A DNA stretch of 64,000 nt. Source: Streptomyces althioticus (GTDB taxonomy: Bacteria > Actinomycetota > Actinomycetes > Streptomycetales > Streptomycetaceae). The stretch covers positions 62,001 to 126,000 of the forward strand of contig BMSW01000012.1 of the NCBI GenBank assembly GCA_014649355.1, in the 5' to 3' direction. The notes beneath the pieces were generated by a model, which saw only the letters and a program-made list of their open reading frames with translations, made no database searches and was not told the origin of the DNA. The translations under genes and the position numbers were made by a program. Positions 10,931 through 19,881 of this stretch are shown here, piece by piece. The stretch's first letter is position 1, and each line of letters begins with the position of its first letter.

Positions 10931-11371
10931 GTGTCCGGTGGCGAGGTGGCCGGAATCCTGGTGGCCGTCTTCTGGGCGATCCTGGTCTCCTTCCTCGCCG
11001 TGGCACTGGCGAGGCTGGCCCAGACGCTCCGGGCGACCACCAAGCTGGTGGCGGACGTGACCGACCAGGCCGTCCCGCTGCTGGCGGACGCCTCCACGGC
11101 GGTCCGGTCCGCGCAGACCCAGATCGAACGGGTCGACGCGATCGCCTCCGACGTCCAGGAGGTCACCTCCAACGCCTCCGCGCTGTCCACCACCGTGGCC
11201 TCCACCTTCGGCGGCCCCCTGGTCAAGGTCGCCGCTTTCGGCTACGGCGTGCGCCGGGCCCTCGGCGGCCGCAAGGAGGACGCGCCGGAGCGGACGCGGC
11301 GCAACGTGATCGTGGGCCGCACCGTCCCGGGAGCGCGGCGCGACAAGCGGACCCGGGGAAAGAAGGACTGA
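10931..11371 (+). CDS. DUF948 membrane protein
   Basis: The protein has 146 residues. One membrane helix at about residues 5-28 ('VAGILVAVFWAILVSFLAVALA') is followed by a helical region resembling DUF948 (about 30-95), which in other proteins looks like a short methyl-accepting/coiled-coil stretch. The C-terminus is basic. Its function is unknown. GTG 10931 is preferred because it gives the usual 'SGGEVAG' start; GGGAG lies 12 bases upstream, and GTG 10922 is a possible alternative. It is the first gene of the group leading to alaS. Confidence 0.78.
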   Translation: MSGGEVAGILVAVFWAILVSFLAVALARLAQTLRATTKLVADVTDQAVPLLADASTAVRSAQTQIERVDAIASDVQEVTSNASALSTTVASTFGGPLVKVAAFGYGVRRALGGRKEDAPERTRRNVIVGRTVPGARRDKRTRGKKD

Positions 11372-11378
11372 CCGGACG

Positions 11379-11747
11379 ATGTTCCGCCGAACGTTCTGGT
11401 TCACCACCGGCGTCGCCGCCGGCGTGTGGGCCACCACCAAGGTCAACCGCAAGATCAAGCAGCTCACCCCCGAGCACCTCGCCGTCGCCGCGGCCAACAA
11501 GGCGATCGAGGCCGGCGGCCGGCTCAAGGACCGCGCGGTGGACTTCGCCCTCGAGGTCCGCGACAACATGGCGCAGCGCGAGGCCGAACTCGGCGACGCG
11601 CTCGGGCTCAACGCCCCCGTCGACCGCGAACTGCCCGCACCCCGCGGCTACGCCGTGATCGAGAACCGCAACAGCCCCCCGTACGTCGAGGGCCCCAAGA
11701 AGTCGACGTACCCGACGTACCCGTACAACCGGAATGAGGACCACTGA
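11379..11747 (+). CDS. Small conserved membrane-associated protein
   Basis: The protein has 122 residues. A short hydrophobic N-terminus ('TFWFTTGVAAGVWATTKV', 4-21) is followed by a soluble helical region and a Tyr/Pro-rich tail 'YPTYPYNRNEDH'. I recognise it only as a conserved actinobacterial protein that accompanies alaS. It starts eight bases after the DUF948 gene, and its TGA overlaps the ATG of alaS (TGATG), so it is probably translationally coupled to the synthetase. No function is assigned. Confidence 0.78.
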   Translation: MFRRTFWFTTGVAAGVWATTKVNRKIKQLTPEHLAVAAANKAIEAGGRLKDRAVDFALEVRDNMAQREAELGDALGLNAPVDRELPAPRGYAVIENRNSPPYVEGPKKSTYPTYPYNRNEDH

Positions 11748-14419
11748 TGGAGTCGGCCGAGATCCGCCGCCGCTGGCTGAGCTTCTTCGAGGAGCGCGGG
11801 CACACCGTCGTCCCGTCGGCGTCGCTCATCGCGGACGACCCGACTCTGCTCCTCGTCCCGGCCGGCATGGTGCCCTTCAAGCCCTACTTCCTCGGCGAGG
11901 TCAAGCCGCCCTTCGCCCGCGCCACCAGCGTGCAGAAGTGCGTGCGCACCCCCGACATCGAAGAGGTCGGCAAGACCACCCGCCACGGCACGTTCTTCCA
12001 GATGTGCGGCAACTTCTCCTTCGGCGACTACTTCAAGGAAGGCGCCATCAAGCTCGCCTGGGAGCTGCTCACCAGCCCCCAGGACAAGGGCGGTTACGGG
12101 CTGGAGCCCGAGAAGCTCTGGATCACCGTCTACCAGGACGACGACGAGGCCGAGCAGATCTGGCACGAGGTCGTGGGCGTGCCCAAGGAGCGCATCCAGC
12201 GCCTGGGCAAGAAGGACAACTTCTGGTCCATGGGCGTCCCCGGCCCCTGCGGCCCCTGCTCCGAGATCAACTACGACCGCGGCCCCGAGTTCGGCGCCGA
12301 GGGCGGCCCCGCCGTCAACGATGAGCGGTACGTGGAGATCTGGAACCTCGTCTTCATGCAGTACGAGCGGGGCGAGGGCACCGGCAAGGACGACTTCGAG
12401 ATCCTCGGCGACCTGCCCAGCAAGAACATCGACACCGGCCTCGGCCTCGAGCGGCTCGCCATGATTCTGCAGGGCGTGCAGAACATGTACGAGATCGACA
12501 CCTCCATGGCCGTCATCGAGAAGGCCACCGAGCTGACCGGCGTCCGCTACGGCGACGCCCAGAGCTCCGACGTCTCCCTGCGCGTGGTCACCGACCACAT
12601 GCGCACCGCCACCATGCTCATCGGCGACGGCGTCACCCCCGGCAACGAGGGCCGCGGCTACGTGCTGCGCCGCATCATGCGCCGCGCCATCCGCAACATG
12701 CGCCTCCTCGGCGCAACCGGCCCGGTCGTCAAGGACCTCATCGACGTCGTCATCGGCATGATGGGGCAGCAGTACCCGGAGCTGGTCACCGACCGCGAGC
12801 GCATCGAGAAGGTCGCCCTCGCCGAGGAGAACGCCTTCCTCAAGACGCTGAAGGCCGGCACCAACATCCTCGACACCGCCGTGTCCGAGACCAAGGCCGC
12901 CGGCTCCGACGTGCTCCCCGGCGACAAGGCCTTCCTGCTCCACGACACCTGGGGCTTCCCCATCGACCTCACCCTGGAGATGGCCGCCGAGCAGGGCCTC
13001 TCCGTGGACGAGGACGGCTTCCGCCGCCTGATGAAGGAGCAGCGGGAGCGCGCCAAGGCCGACGCCCGGTCCAAGAAGACCGGCCACGCCGACCTCGGCG
13101 CCTACCGCGAGATCGCCGACCGGGCCGGCGCCACCGACTTCATCGGCTACACGGACACCGAGGGCGAGTCCACCGTCGTCGGCATCCTCGTCGACGGCGT
13201 TCCCTCACCCGCCGCCACCGAGGGCGACGAGGTCGAGATCGTCCTGGACCGCACCCCCTTCTACGCCGAGGGCGGCGGCCAGATCGGCGACACCGGCCGG
13301 ATCCGCACCGACGCCGGCGCCGTCATCGAGGTCCGCGACTGCCAGAAGCCGGTGCCCGGCGTCTACGTGCACAAGGGCGTCGTCCAGGTCGGCGAGGTCA
13401 CCGTCGGCGCCCGCGCCCACGCCGCCATCGACGACCGCCGGCGCAAGGCCATCGCCCGCGCCCACTCGGCCACCCACCTCACCCACCAGGCCCTGCGCGA
13501 CGCCCTCGGCCCGACGGCCGCCCAGGCCGGCTCCGAGAACCAGCCCGGCCGGTTCCGTTTCGACTTCGGCTCCCCGGCCGCCGTTCCGCAGACGGTCATG
13601 CTGGACGTCGAGCAGAAGATCAACGAGGTCCTCGCCCGCGACCTCGACGTCCGCGCCGACGTCATGGGCATCGACGAGGCCAAGAAGCAGGGCGCCATCG
13701 CCGAGTTCGGCGAGAAGTACGGCGACCGGGTCCGCGTGGTGACCATCGGCGACTTCTCCAAGGAGCTGTGCGGCGGCACCCACGTCCACAACACCGCCCA
13801 GCTGGGTCTGGTGAAGCTGCTCGGCGAGTCCTCCATCGGCTCCGGCGTGCGCCGCATCGAGGCCCTGGTCGGCGTGGACGCCTACAACTTCCTCGCCCGC
13901 GAGCACACGGTCGTCAACCAGCTCACCGAACTGCTCAAGGGCCGCTCCGAGGAGCTGCCCGAGAAGGTCTCCGCCATGCTCGGCCGGCTCAAGGACGCCG
14001 AGAAGGAGATCGAGAAGTTCCGCGCCGAGAAGGTGCTCCAGGCCGCCGCCGGCCTCGCCGAGTCCGCCAAGGACATCAAGGGCGTCGCCGTCGTCACCGG
14101 CCAGGTTCCGGACGGCACCACCGCCGACGACCTGCGCAAGCTGGTGCTCGACGTGCGCGGCCGCATCCAGGGCGGGCGGGCCGCCGTGGTGGCCCTGTTC
14201 AGCGTGGTCAACGGCAAGCCCCTCACCGTCATCGCCACCAACGAGGCCGCCCGCGAGCGCGGTCTCAAGGCCGGTGAGCTGGTGCGCACCGCCGCCAAGA
14301 CCCTCGGCGGCGGTGGCGGCGGCAAGCCGGACGTGGCCCAGGGCGGCGGCCAGAACCCGGCCGCCGTCGGCGAGGCCGTCGAGGCCGTCGAGCGTCTCGT
14401 GGCGGACACCGCCAAGTGA
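11747..14419 (+). CDS. alaS: Alanyl-tRNA synthetase
   Basis: The protein has 890 residues, the usual length. Its domains are a class II catalytic domain (1 to about 240, 'TSVQKCVRTPDIEEVGKTTRHGTFFQMCGNF' region) and a tRNA-recognition domain. The editing domain has 'AHSATHLTH' near residue 573 and 'CGGTHV' near 675, and a C-terminal DHHA1 domain with the Gly-rich 'TLGGGGGGKPDVAQGGG' follows. The editing site removes Ser and Gly wrongly joined to tRNA-Ala. The start overlaps the previous stop, and the stop overlaps the next start (GTGA), so it is coupled on both sides. Confidence 0.97.
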   Translation: MESAEIRRRWLSFFEERGHTVVPSASLIADDPTLLLVPAGMVPFKPYFLGEVKPPFARATSVQKCVRTPDIEEVGKTTRHGTFFQMCGNFSFGDYFKEGAIKLAWELLTSPQDKGGYGLEPEKLWITVYQDDDEAEQIWHEVVGVPKERIQRLGKKDNFWSMGVPGPCGPCSEINYDRGPEFGAEGGPAVNDERYVEIWNLVFMQYERGEGTGKDDFEILGDLPSKNIDTGLGLERLAMILQGVQNMYEIDTSMAVIEKATELTGVRYGDAQSSDVSLRVVTDHMRTATMLIGDGVTPGNEGRGYVLRRIMRRAIRNMRLLGATGPVVKDLIDVVIGMMGQQYPELVTDRERIEKVALAEENAFLKTLKAGTNILDTAVSETKAAGSDVLPGDKAFLLHDTWGFPIDLTLEMAAEQGLSVDEDGFRRLMKEQRERAKADARSKKTGHADLGAYREIADRAGATDFIGYTDTEGESTVVGILVDGVPSPAATEGDEVEIVLDRTPFYAEGGGQIGDTGRIRTDAGAVIEVRDCQKPVPGVYVHKGVVQVGEVTVGARAHAAIDDRRRKAIARAHSATHLTHQALRDALGPTAAQAGSENQPGRFRFDFGSPAAVPQTVMLDVEQKINEVLARDLDVRADVMGIDEAKKQGAIAEFGEKYGDRVRVVTIGDFSKELCGGTHVHNTAQLGLVKLLGESSIGSGVRRIEALVGVDAYNFLAREHTVVNQLTELLKGRSEELPEKVSAMLGRLKDAEKEIEKFRAEKVLQAAAGLAESAKDIKGVAVVTGQVPDGTTADDLRKLVLDVRGRIQGGRAAVVALFSVVNGKPLTVIATNEAARERGLKAGELVRTAAKTLGGGGGGKPDVAQGGGQNPAAVGEAVEAVERLVADTAK

Positions 14420-14922
14420 ACGACGGTCCCACGCACCAGCAGGCGGACGGCCCGGCCCTGCGCCGCGGCCGCCGCCTCGCGGTCGACGTCGGGGACGCCC
14501 GGATCGGGGTCGCCTCCTGCGACCCCGACGGGATCCTCGCCACCCCGGTCGAGACCGTCCCCGGCCGGGACGTCCCGGCCGCGCACCGCAGACTGAGGCA
14601 GCTCGTCGAGGAGTACGAGCCCATCGAGGTCGTCGTCGGTCTCCCTCGCTCCCTCAAGGGGGGCGAGGGTCCCGCCGCCGCCAAGGTCCGCGCCTTCACG
14701 CAGGAACTGGCACGTATGATCGCCCCGGTTCCGGTGCGGCTCGTGGACGAGCGGATGACCACGGTGACGGCCAGTCAGGGACTGCGCGCCTCGGGCGTGA
14801 AGTCCAAGAAGGGCCGCGCCGTCATCGACCAGGCCGCCGCTGTGATCATCCTCCAGCAGGCACTGGAATCCGAACGGGTGTCAGGCAGACCACCCGGCGA
14901 GGGCGTCGAAGTGGTCATCTGA
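14416..14922 (+). CDS. ruvX: Putative pre-16S rRNA nuclease / Holliday junction resolvase (RuvX/YqgF)
   Basis: The protein has 168 residues with the RNase H-like fold. 'LAVDVGDARIGVASCDP' contains the first catalytic Asp, 'VVVGLPRSLKGGEGPAA' follows, and 'VRLVDERMTTVTA' and 'IDQAAAVIILQ' carry the later acidic residues. The family is essential in many bacteria and trims the 5' end of 16S rRNA; a resolvase role has also been proposed. The GTG overlaps the alaS stop by four bases, the same order found in many actinobacteria. Confidence 0.93.
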   Translation: MNDGPTHQQADGPALRRGRRLAVDVGDARIGVASCDPDGILATPVETVPGRDVPAAHRRLRQLVEEYEPIEVVVGLPRSLKGGEGPAAAKVRAFTQELARMIAPVPVRLVDERMTTVTASQGLRASGVKSKKGRAVIDQAAAVIILQQALESERVSGRPPGEGVEVVI

Positions 14923-15048
14923 TCGCGATACGGTAACGTTCCGCGCGATGCGGGCGGTGTTCGAACAGCCCCGCACTAAGAGAGGCGGAACGGGAGCCGC
15001 GGTCTTCAGGTGGCCGGGCTGCCGCCGCCTCGCGGCTCTAGGGGATCG

Positions 15049-16791
15049 ATGACTGAGTATGGCCGGGGCCAAGGCTCCGAACCGTGGCATCCGGACGACC
15101 CGTTGTACGGGGACGGCGGATGGGGAGGACAGCAGGCCGCCCAGCAGGCCCAGCAGTCCTACGGCGGCCAGCAGCAGCACTACCCGCAGCAGCCGCAGCA
15201 GCAGTACGGCGAGTGGGGCACGGGTGAGCAGCACGGGTACGGCGATCAGTCGTACCCGCAGTACGACCAGTACGGTCAGCCGTACGCGCCCCAGCAGCAG
15301 CCGCAGCACCAGCAGCCGCAGCACCAGCAGCCTCAGCATCCGCAGCACCAGCAACAGCAGCCGCAGTACGACCAGAACGGCTGGCCCACCGGCTCCTACC
15401 CCCAGGACCCGTACGCCGGCGGCCCCCAGGACCCGTACGCGCAGCAGCCCGCGCCCTACGGCGGGGAGCAGTCCGACTACTACGGCACCGCCGAGGCCTA
15501 CCCTCCGCCCGAGCCCCCTGGCCGTCGGCGGCCCGAGCCCGAGCGGGAGCCCGAGCCGCAGACCGACTGGGACCCCGGTCCCGACCAGGGCGAACACGCG
15601 TTCTTCGCGGGCGACGACGAGGACGGTCGCGACGGCGGCGAGTCCGACGACCGGCGCGGACGCGGCGAGCGCCGGGGCGGCGGGGACCGCAGGGGCGGCG
15701 GCAAGGAGAAGAAGCGGCGCAGCGGACTGGCCTGCCTCGTGGTCGTCGCCGTCTTCGGCGGCGGACTGGCCGGGGTGAGCTACTTCGGCTACCAGTTCTA
15801 CCAGGATCGTTTCGGCAGCGCCCCGGACTTCGCGGGTTCCGGCAACGGCCAGCAGGTCACCGTCACCATCCCCAAGGGCTCCGGCGGTTACGCCATCGGC
15901 CAGGTGCTCAAGAAGATGGGCGTGGTCAAGAGCGTCGACGCGTTCGTCGCGGCTCAGGCGGCCAACCCGGACGGCAAGAACATCCAGGACGGCGTCTACA
16001 CGCTCCAGAAGGAGATGTCGGCCGCGAGCGCGGTCGAACTGATGCTCAGCCCGAAGAGCCGCGACAACCTGATCATCGCCGAGGGCCGGCGCAACGCCGC
16101 CGTCTACGAGCTGATCGACGCGCGGCTCGAGGTCAAGAAGGGCACCACGGCCAAGGTCGCCGAGACCAAGTGGAAGACCCTCGGACTGCCCGACTGGGCC
16201 GTGAACCACGCTGACGTGAAGGACCCGCTGGAAGGGTTCCTCTTCCCCTCCAGCTACGCCGTCGCGAAGGGGCAGACGCCGGAGAACGTGCTCAAGCAGA
16301 TGGTGGCTCGTGCCACCGAGAAGTACGAGTCCCTGGACTTCGAGACCAAGGCGAAGAGCCTCGGTCTCGAAGGGCCGTGGGAACTGGTGACGGTCGCCAG
16401 CCTCGTGCAGGCGGAGGGCAAGACGCACGACGACTTCCGCAAGATGTCGGAGGTCGTCTACAACCGGCTGAAGCCGACGAACACGGAGACGAACCAGAAG
16501 CTCCAGTTCGACTCGTCCTTCAACTACCTCAAGGGTCAGAGCGAGATCGACATCTCCGAGTCGGAGATCAACAGCAACACCGACCCCTACAACACGTACA
16601 CCAACAAGGGACTGCCGCCCGGTCCGATCGGCAACCCTGGTGACGACGCCATCAAGGCGGCGCTCAACCCCACCTCGGACGGCTGGATCTACTTCGTGGC
16701 CACGGACGGCATGGACAAGACCGAGTTCGCCAGGAACATCGAGGAGCACCAGAAGCTCGTCGACAAGTTCAACGCGTCGAGGAAGAACTGA
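15049..16791 (+). CDS. mltG: Endolytic murein transglycosylase MltG
   Basis: From ATG 15049 (AGGGGA at 15040-15045) the protein has 580 residues. The N-terminal ~215 residues are cytosolic and low-complexity: Gln/Tyr/Pro-rich with repeated 'QHQQPQ', then Arg/Glu/Asp-rich. A membrane helix lies near residues 225-250, then a LysM-like segment and the YceG catalytic domain, with the key Glu in 'VASLVQAEGKTHDDF'. MltG cleaves new glycan strands at the outer face of the membrane and sets their length. The long disordered cytosolic arm is an actinobacterial trait. The stop overlaps the aroE start (TGATG). Confidence 0.93.
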   Translation: MTEYGRGQGSEPWHPDDPLYGDGGWGGQQAAQQAQQSYGGQQQHYPQQPQQQYGEWGTGEQHGYGDQSYPQYDQYGQPYAPQQQPQHQQPQHQQPQHPQHQQQQPQYDQNGWPTGSYPQDPYAGGPQDPYAQQPAPYGGEQSDYYGTAEAYPPPEPPGRRRPEPEREPEPQTDWDPGPDQGEHAFFAGDDEDGRDGGESDDRRGRGERRGGGDRRGGGKEKKRRSGLACLVVVAVFGGGLAGVSYFGYQFYQDRFGSAPDFAGSGNGQQVTVTIPKGSGGYAIGQVLKKMGVVKSVDAFVAAQAANPDGKNIQDGVYTLQKEMSAASAVELMLSPKSRDNLIIAEGRRNAAVYELIDARLEVKKGTTAKVAETKWKTLGLPDWAVNHADVKDPLEGFLFPSSYAVAKGQTPENVLKQMVARATEKYESLDFETKAKSLGLEGPWELVTVASLVQAEGKTHDDFRKMSEVVYNRLKPTNTETNQKLQFDSSFNYLKGQSEIDISESEINSNTDPYNTYTNKGLPPGPIGNPGDDAIKAALNPTSDGWIYFVATDGMDKTEFARNIEEHQKLVDKFNASRKN

Positions 16792-17618
16792 TGCCGGGGC
16801 CCCGCCGTGCCGCCGTGCTCGGCTCCCCGATCGCCCACTCCCTCTCGCCCGTGCTGCACCGCGCCGCCTACGCCGAACTGGGCCTGGAGGGCTGGACCTA
16901 CGACCGGTTCGAGGTCGACGAGGCGGCGCTGCCCGGCTTCTTCGAGACGCTCGGCCCGGAGTGGGCGGGACTGTCGCTGACCATGCCGCTGAAGCGGGCC
17001 GTGATCCCGCTGCTCGACGGGATCAGCGAGACGGCGGCGTCCGTCGACGCGGTCAACACCGTGGTCCTCACCGAGGACGGCCGCCGCACGGGCGACAACA
17101 CCGACATCCCCGGCATGGTCGCCGCCCTGCGCGAGCACGGCATCGACAAGGTCGACACCGCCGCGATCCTCGGCGCGGGCGCCACCGCCTCCTCCGCGCT
17201 CGCCGCGCTGTCCCGCGTCTGCACCGGGGAGATCGTCGTCCACGTGCGCAGCGAGGCCCGCGCCGACGAGATGCGGCAGTGGGCGGAACGTCTCGACGTC
17301 ACCGTGCGGATCGCCGCCTGGGACGACGCAGAGCAGGCCCTGCACGCCCCGCTGGTCGTCAGCACCACCCCGGCCGGCGTCACCGACGCCCTCGCCCACA
17401 CCGTGCCCGAGCGCCCGGCGGCCCTGTTCGACGTGTTGTACGACCCGTGGCCGACCGCCCTCGCCGCCCGCTGGTCCGCGTACGGCGGGGCTGTCGTGAG
17501 CGGCCTCGACCTGCTGGTGCACCAGGCGGTGCTCCAGGTGGAACAGATGACCGGCCGCTCCCCGGCTCCGCTGGAGGCCATGCGCCGTGCGGGCGAGGAG
17601 GCCCTGGCAGCCCGGTAG
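16791..17618 (+). CDS. aroE: Shikimate dehydrogenase
   Basis: The protein has 275 residues. The substrate-binding 'GSPIAHSLSPVLHRAAY' is at the N-terminus and the catalytic Lys is in 'SLTMPLKRAV'. 'NTVVLTEDGRRTGDNTD' follows, and the NADP-binding Gly-rich loop is 'ILGAGATASSAL' near residue 125. It reduces 3-dehydroshikimate to shikimate. It overlaps mltG by one base and begins the run of shikimate-pathway genes continued by aroC-aroK-aroB. Confidence 0.95.
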   Translation: MPGPRRAAVLGSPIAHSLSPVLHRAAYAELGLEGWTYDRFEVDEAALPGFFETLGPEWAGLSLTMPLKRAVIPLLDGISETAASVDAVNTVVLTEDGRRTGDNTDIPGMVAALREHGIDKVDTAAILGAGATASSALAALSRVCTGEIVVHVRSEARADEMRQWAERLDVTVRIAAWDDAEQALHAPLVVSTTPAGVTDALAHTVPERPAALFDVLYDPWPTALAARWSAYGGAVVSGLDLLVHQAVLQVEQMTGRSPAPLEAMRRAGEEALAAR

Positions 17619-17670
17619 GACCCCTCCTCGTTCCGCAGGGGACGGAACCTTGGGGGAGGGGACCCTTTTC

Positions 17671-18006
17671 ATGTCCGCAGGCGTGCCGCTGGCGTCCTGG
17701 AAGACGCAGGTGTTCGAGTCGCTGCTGGGCTTTCTGCCCGACTGGGTGCAGATCACCGTCCTGGCGCTGGTGGTGCTCGCGCTCCTGACGGCCTGGGCGC
17801 TGAAGCTCAAGCGACGGATCGCCGCCCGCCGCGCCGTGCGGACGGCCGCGCCCGTCCCCGCACAGGCGAGCGGCGCCGATTTCCTCGGCCCGTACGCTCC
17901 GCGCAACCAAGGCGCCACAGCCGGCCGTTCGGGCACCCGCGAGCCCGGTGGCGCCGACTTCCTCGGCGCCTACGCCCCGCGCCGAGAGGACGGCGGACAG
18001 GGCTGA
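17671..18006 (+). CDS. Small single-pass membrane protein with duplicated GADFLG motif
   Basis: The protein has 111 residues. ATG 17671 follows a GGGGGAGGGG ribosome-binding site. A membrane helix lies at about 20-42 ('WVQITVLALVVLALLTAWAL'), followed by a basic patch and a soluble tail carrying two near-identical units, 'GADFLGPYAPR' and 'GADFLGAYAPR'. I do not recognise the family. It lies between aroE and aroC in the same direction, but nothing in the sequence links it to aromatic amino-acid synthesis. The repeated unit could be a docking peptide. Confidence 0.72.
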   Translation: MSAGVPLASWKTQVFESLLGFLPDWVQITVLALVVLALLTAWALKLKRRIAARRAVRTAAPVPAQASGADFLGPYAPRNQGATAGRSGTREPGGADFLGAYAPRREDGGQG

Positions 18007-18187
18007 TCCCCGTGCCCGGCTGGTGATCCGCGCCGTCCGTCAGGTGGACCGGCGGCCGGACGACGCGCCCGACGTGGGAGGATCGAAGGACGGCGGACCG
18101 GGACCCGCGCACCCCGTCCCGCCGCGCGCGTACGCGAGCAGGAGCGTGCGCTGGGCAGCACCGGGGCGCGAACACGGAGGAGCACCG

Positions 18188-19372
18188 TTGAGCAGGTTGC
18201 GCTGGCTGACCGCGGGGGAGTCCCACGGTCCCGCACTCGTCGCGACGCTGGAGGGCCTTCCCGCCGGCGTGCCGATCACCACGGACATGGTGGCGGACCA
18301 CCTGGCGAGGCGGCGGCTCGGCTACGGTCGCGGTGCCCGGATGAAGTTCGAGCGGGACGAGGTCACGTTCCTGGGCGGCGTCCGGCACGGGCTGACCCTG
18401 GGGTCCCCGGTCGCGATCATGGTGGGCAACACCGAGTGGCCCAAGTGGGAGCAGGTCATGGCGGCCGACCCGGTGGACCCGGAGGTGCTGGCCGGCCTCG
18501 CGCGCAACGCGCCGCTGACCCGCCCGCGGCCCGGCCACGCCGACCTGGCCGGCATGCAGAAGTACGGCTTCGACGAGGCCCGCCCGATCCTGGAGCGCGC
18601 CTCCGCCCGTGAGACCGCCGCCCGCGTGGCGCTGGGCGCGGTGGCGCGGTCGTACCTGAAGGAGACGGCCGGGATCGAGATCGTCTCCCACGTCGTCGAA
18701 CTGTGCTCGGTGAAGGCGCCGCAGGGCGTCCTCCCCACGCCGGCCGACGTGGAGAAGCTCGACGCCGACCCGCTGCGCTGCCTGGACGCGGACACGTCGA
18801 AGGCGATGGTCGCCGAGGTCGACCAGGCGCACAAGGACGGCGACACCCTCGGCGGCGTCGTCGAGGTGCTGGCCTACGGCGTCCCCGTGGGCCTCGGGTC
18901 GCACGTGCACTGGGACCGCAAGCTGGACGCCCGGCTGGCCGGGGCCCTCATGGGCATCCAGGCCATCAAGGGCGTCGAGATCGGCGACGGCTTCGAGCTG
19001 GCCCGCGTGCCCGGCTCCAAGGCGCACGACGAGATCGTCAACACGCCCGAGGGCATCAAGCGGGTCTCCGGCCGGGCCGGCGGCACCGAGGGCGGCCTGT
19101 CCACCGGCGAGCTGCTGCGCGTGCGCGCCGCGATGAAGCCGATCGCCACCGTGCCGCGCGCCCTGAAGACCGTGGACGTCACCACGGGCGAGGCCACGCA
19201 GGCCCACCACCAGCGCTCCGACGTCTCCGCCGTCCCGGCGGCCGGCATCGTCGCCGAGGCCATGGTCGCCCTGGTGCTGGCGGACGCGGTGGCGGAGAAG
19301 TTCGGCGGCGACAGCGTCACCGAGACCCGCCGCAACGTCACCTCGTACCTCGACAACCTGGCGATCCGGTGA
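18188..19372 (+). CDS. aroC: Chorismate synthase
   Basis: The protein has 394 residues from TTG 18188, with GGAGG at 18176-18180. Family motifs are 'LTAGESHGPALV' at the N-terminus, 'RPGHADLAGMQKYGF', 'RASARETAARVALGAVA' and 'HHQRSDVSAVPAAGIV' near the C-terminus. It converts EPSP to chorismate using reduced FMN and needs no net redox change. Its stop overlaps the aroK start (GTGA), so the two are coupled. Confidence 0.96.
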   Translation: MSRLRWLTAGESHGPALVATLEGLPAGVPITTDMVADHLARRRLGYGRGARMKFERDEVTFLGGVRHGLTLGSPVAIMVGNTEWPKWEQVMAADPVDPEVLAGLARNAPLTRPRPGHADLAGMQKYGFDEARPILERASARETAARVALGAVARSYLKETAGIEIVSHVVELCSVKAPQGVLPTPADVEKLDADPLRCLDADTSKAMVAEVDQAHKDGDTLGGVVEVLAYGVPVGLGSHVHWDRKLDARLAGALMGIQAIKGVEIGDGFELARVPGSKAHDEIVNTPEGIKRVSGRAGGTEGGLSTGELLRVRAAMKPIATVPRALKTVDVTTGEATQAHHQRSDVSAVPAAGIVAEAMVALVLADAVAEKFGGDSVTETRRNVTSYLDNLAIR

Positions 19373-19881
19373 GCCCGCGACTCGTCCTGACCGGTCCGAT
19401 GGGCGTCGGCAAGTCCACCGTCGGCCGGCTCCTCGCCGAGCGTCTCGGCGTCGGGTACCGGGACACCGACGACGACATCGTCGCCGCCCAGGGCCGCGCC
19501 GTCTCCGACATCTTCGTCGAGGACGGCGAGCCCGCCTTCCGCGCCCTGGAGAAGGAGGCCGTGCGGCAGGCGCTCGCCTCCCACGACGGCGTCCTCGCCC
19601 TGGGCGGGGGCGCGGTCCTCGACCCGGACACCCGCGCGCTGCTCGCCGGGGAGCGGGTCGTCTACCTGTCGGTGGACGTCGAGGAGGCGGTCCGCCGCAC
19701 CGGCCTCGGCGCCGCCCGCCCACTCCTCGCGGTCAACCCGCGCAAGCAGTGGCGCGAGCTGATGGAGGCCCGCCGCCACCTGTACGAGGAGACCGCCACG
19801 GCCGTCGTGCCGACCGACGGCCGCACGCCCGAAGAGGTCGCCGAGGCGGTCCTCGACGCACTGGAGCTGAAGGAAGCATGA
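19369..19881 (+). CDS. aroK: Shikimate kinase
   Basis: The protein has 170 residues. The P-loop is 'GPMGVGKSTVG' at residues 8-18, the shikimate-binding acidic pair is in 'YRDTDDDIV', and 'LALGGGAVLD' is the conserved Gly-rich motif. It phosphorylates shikimate with ATP. GTG 19369 overlaps the aroC stop by four bases, and its own stop overlaps the aroB start (ATGA). Confidence 0.95.
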   Translation: MSPRLVLTGPMGVGKSTVGRLLAERLGVGYRDTDDDIVAAQGRAVSDIFVEDGEPAFRALEKEAVRQALASHDGVLALGGGAVLDPDTRALLAGERVVYLSVDVEEAVRRTGLGAARPLLAVNPRKQWRELMEARRHLYEETATAVVPTDGRTPEEVAEAVLDALELKEA

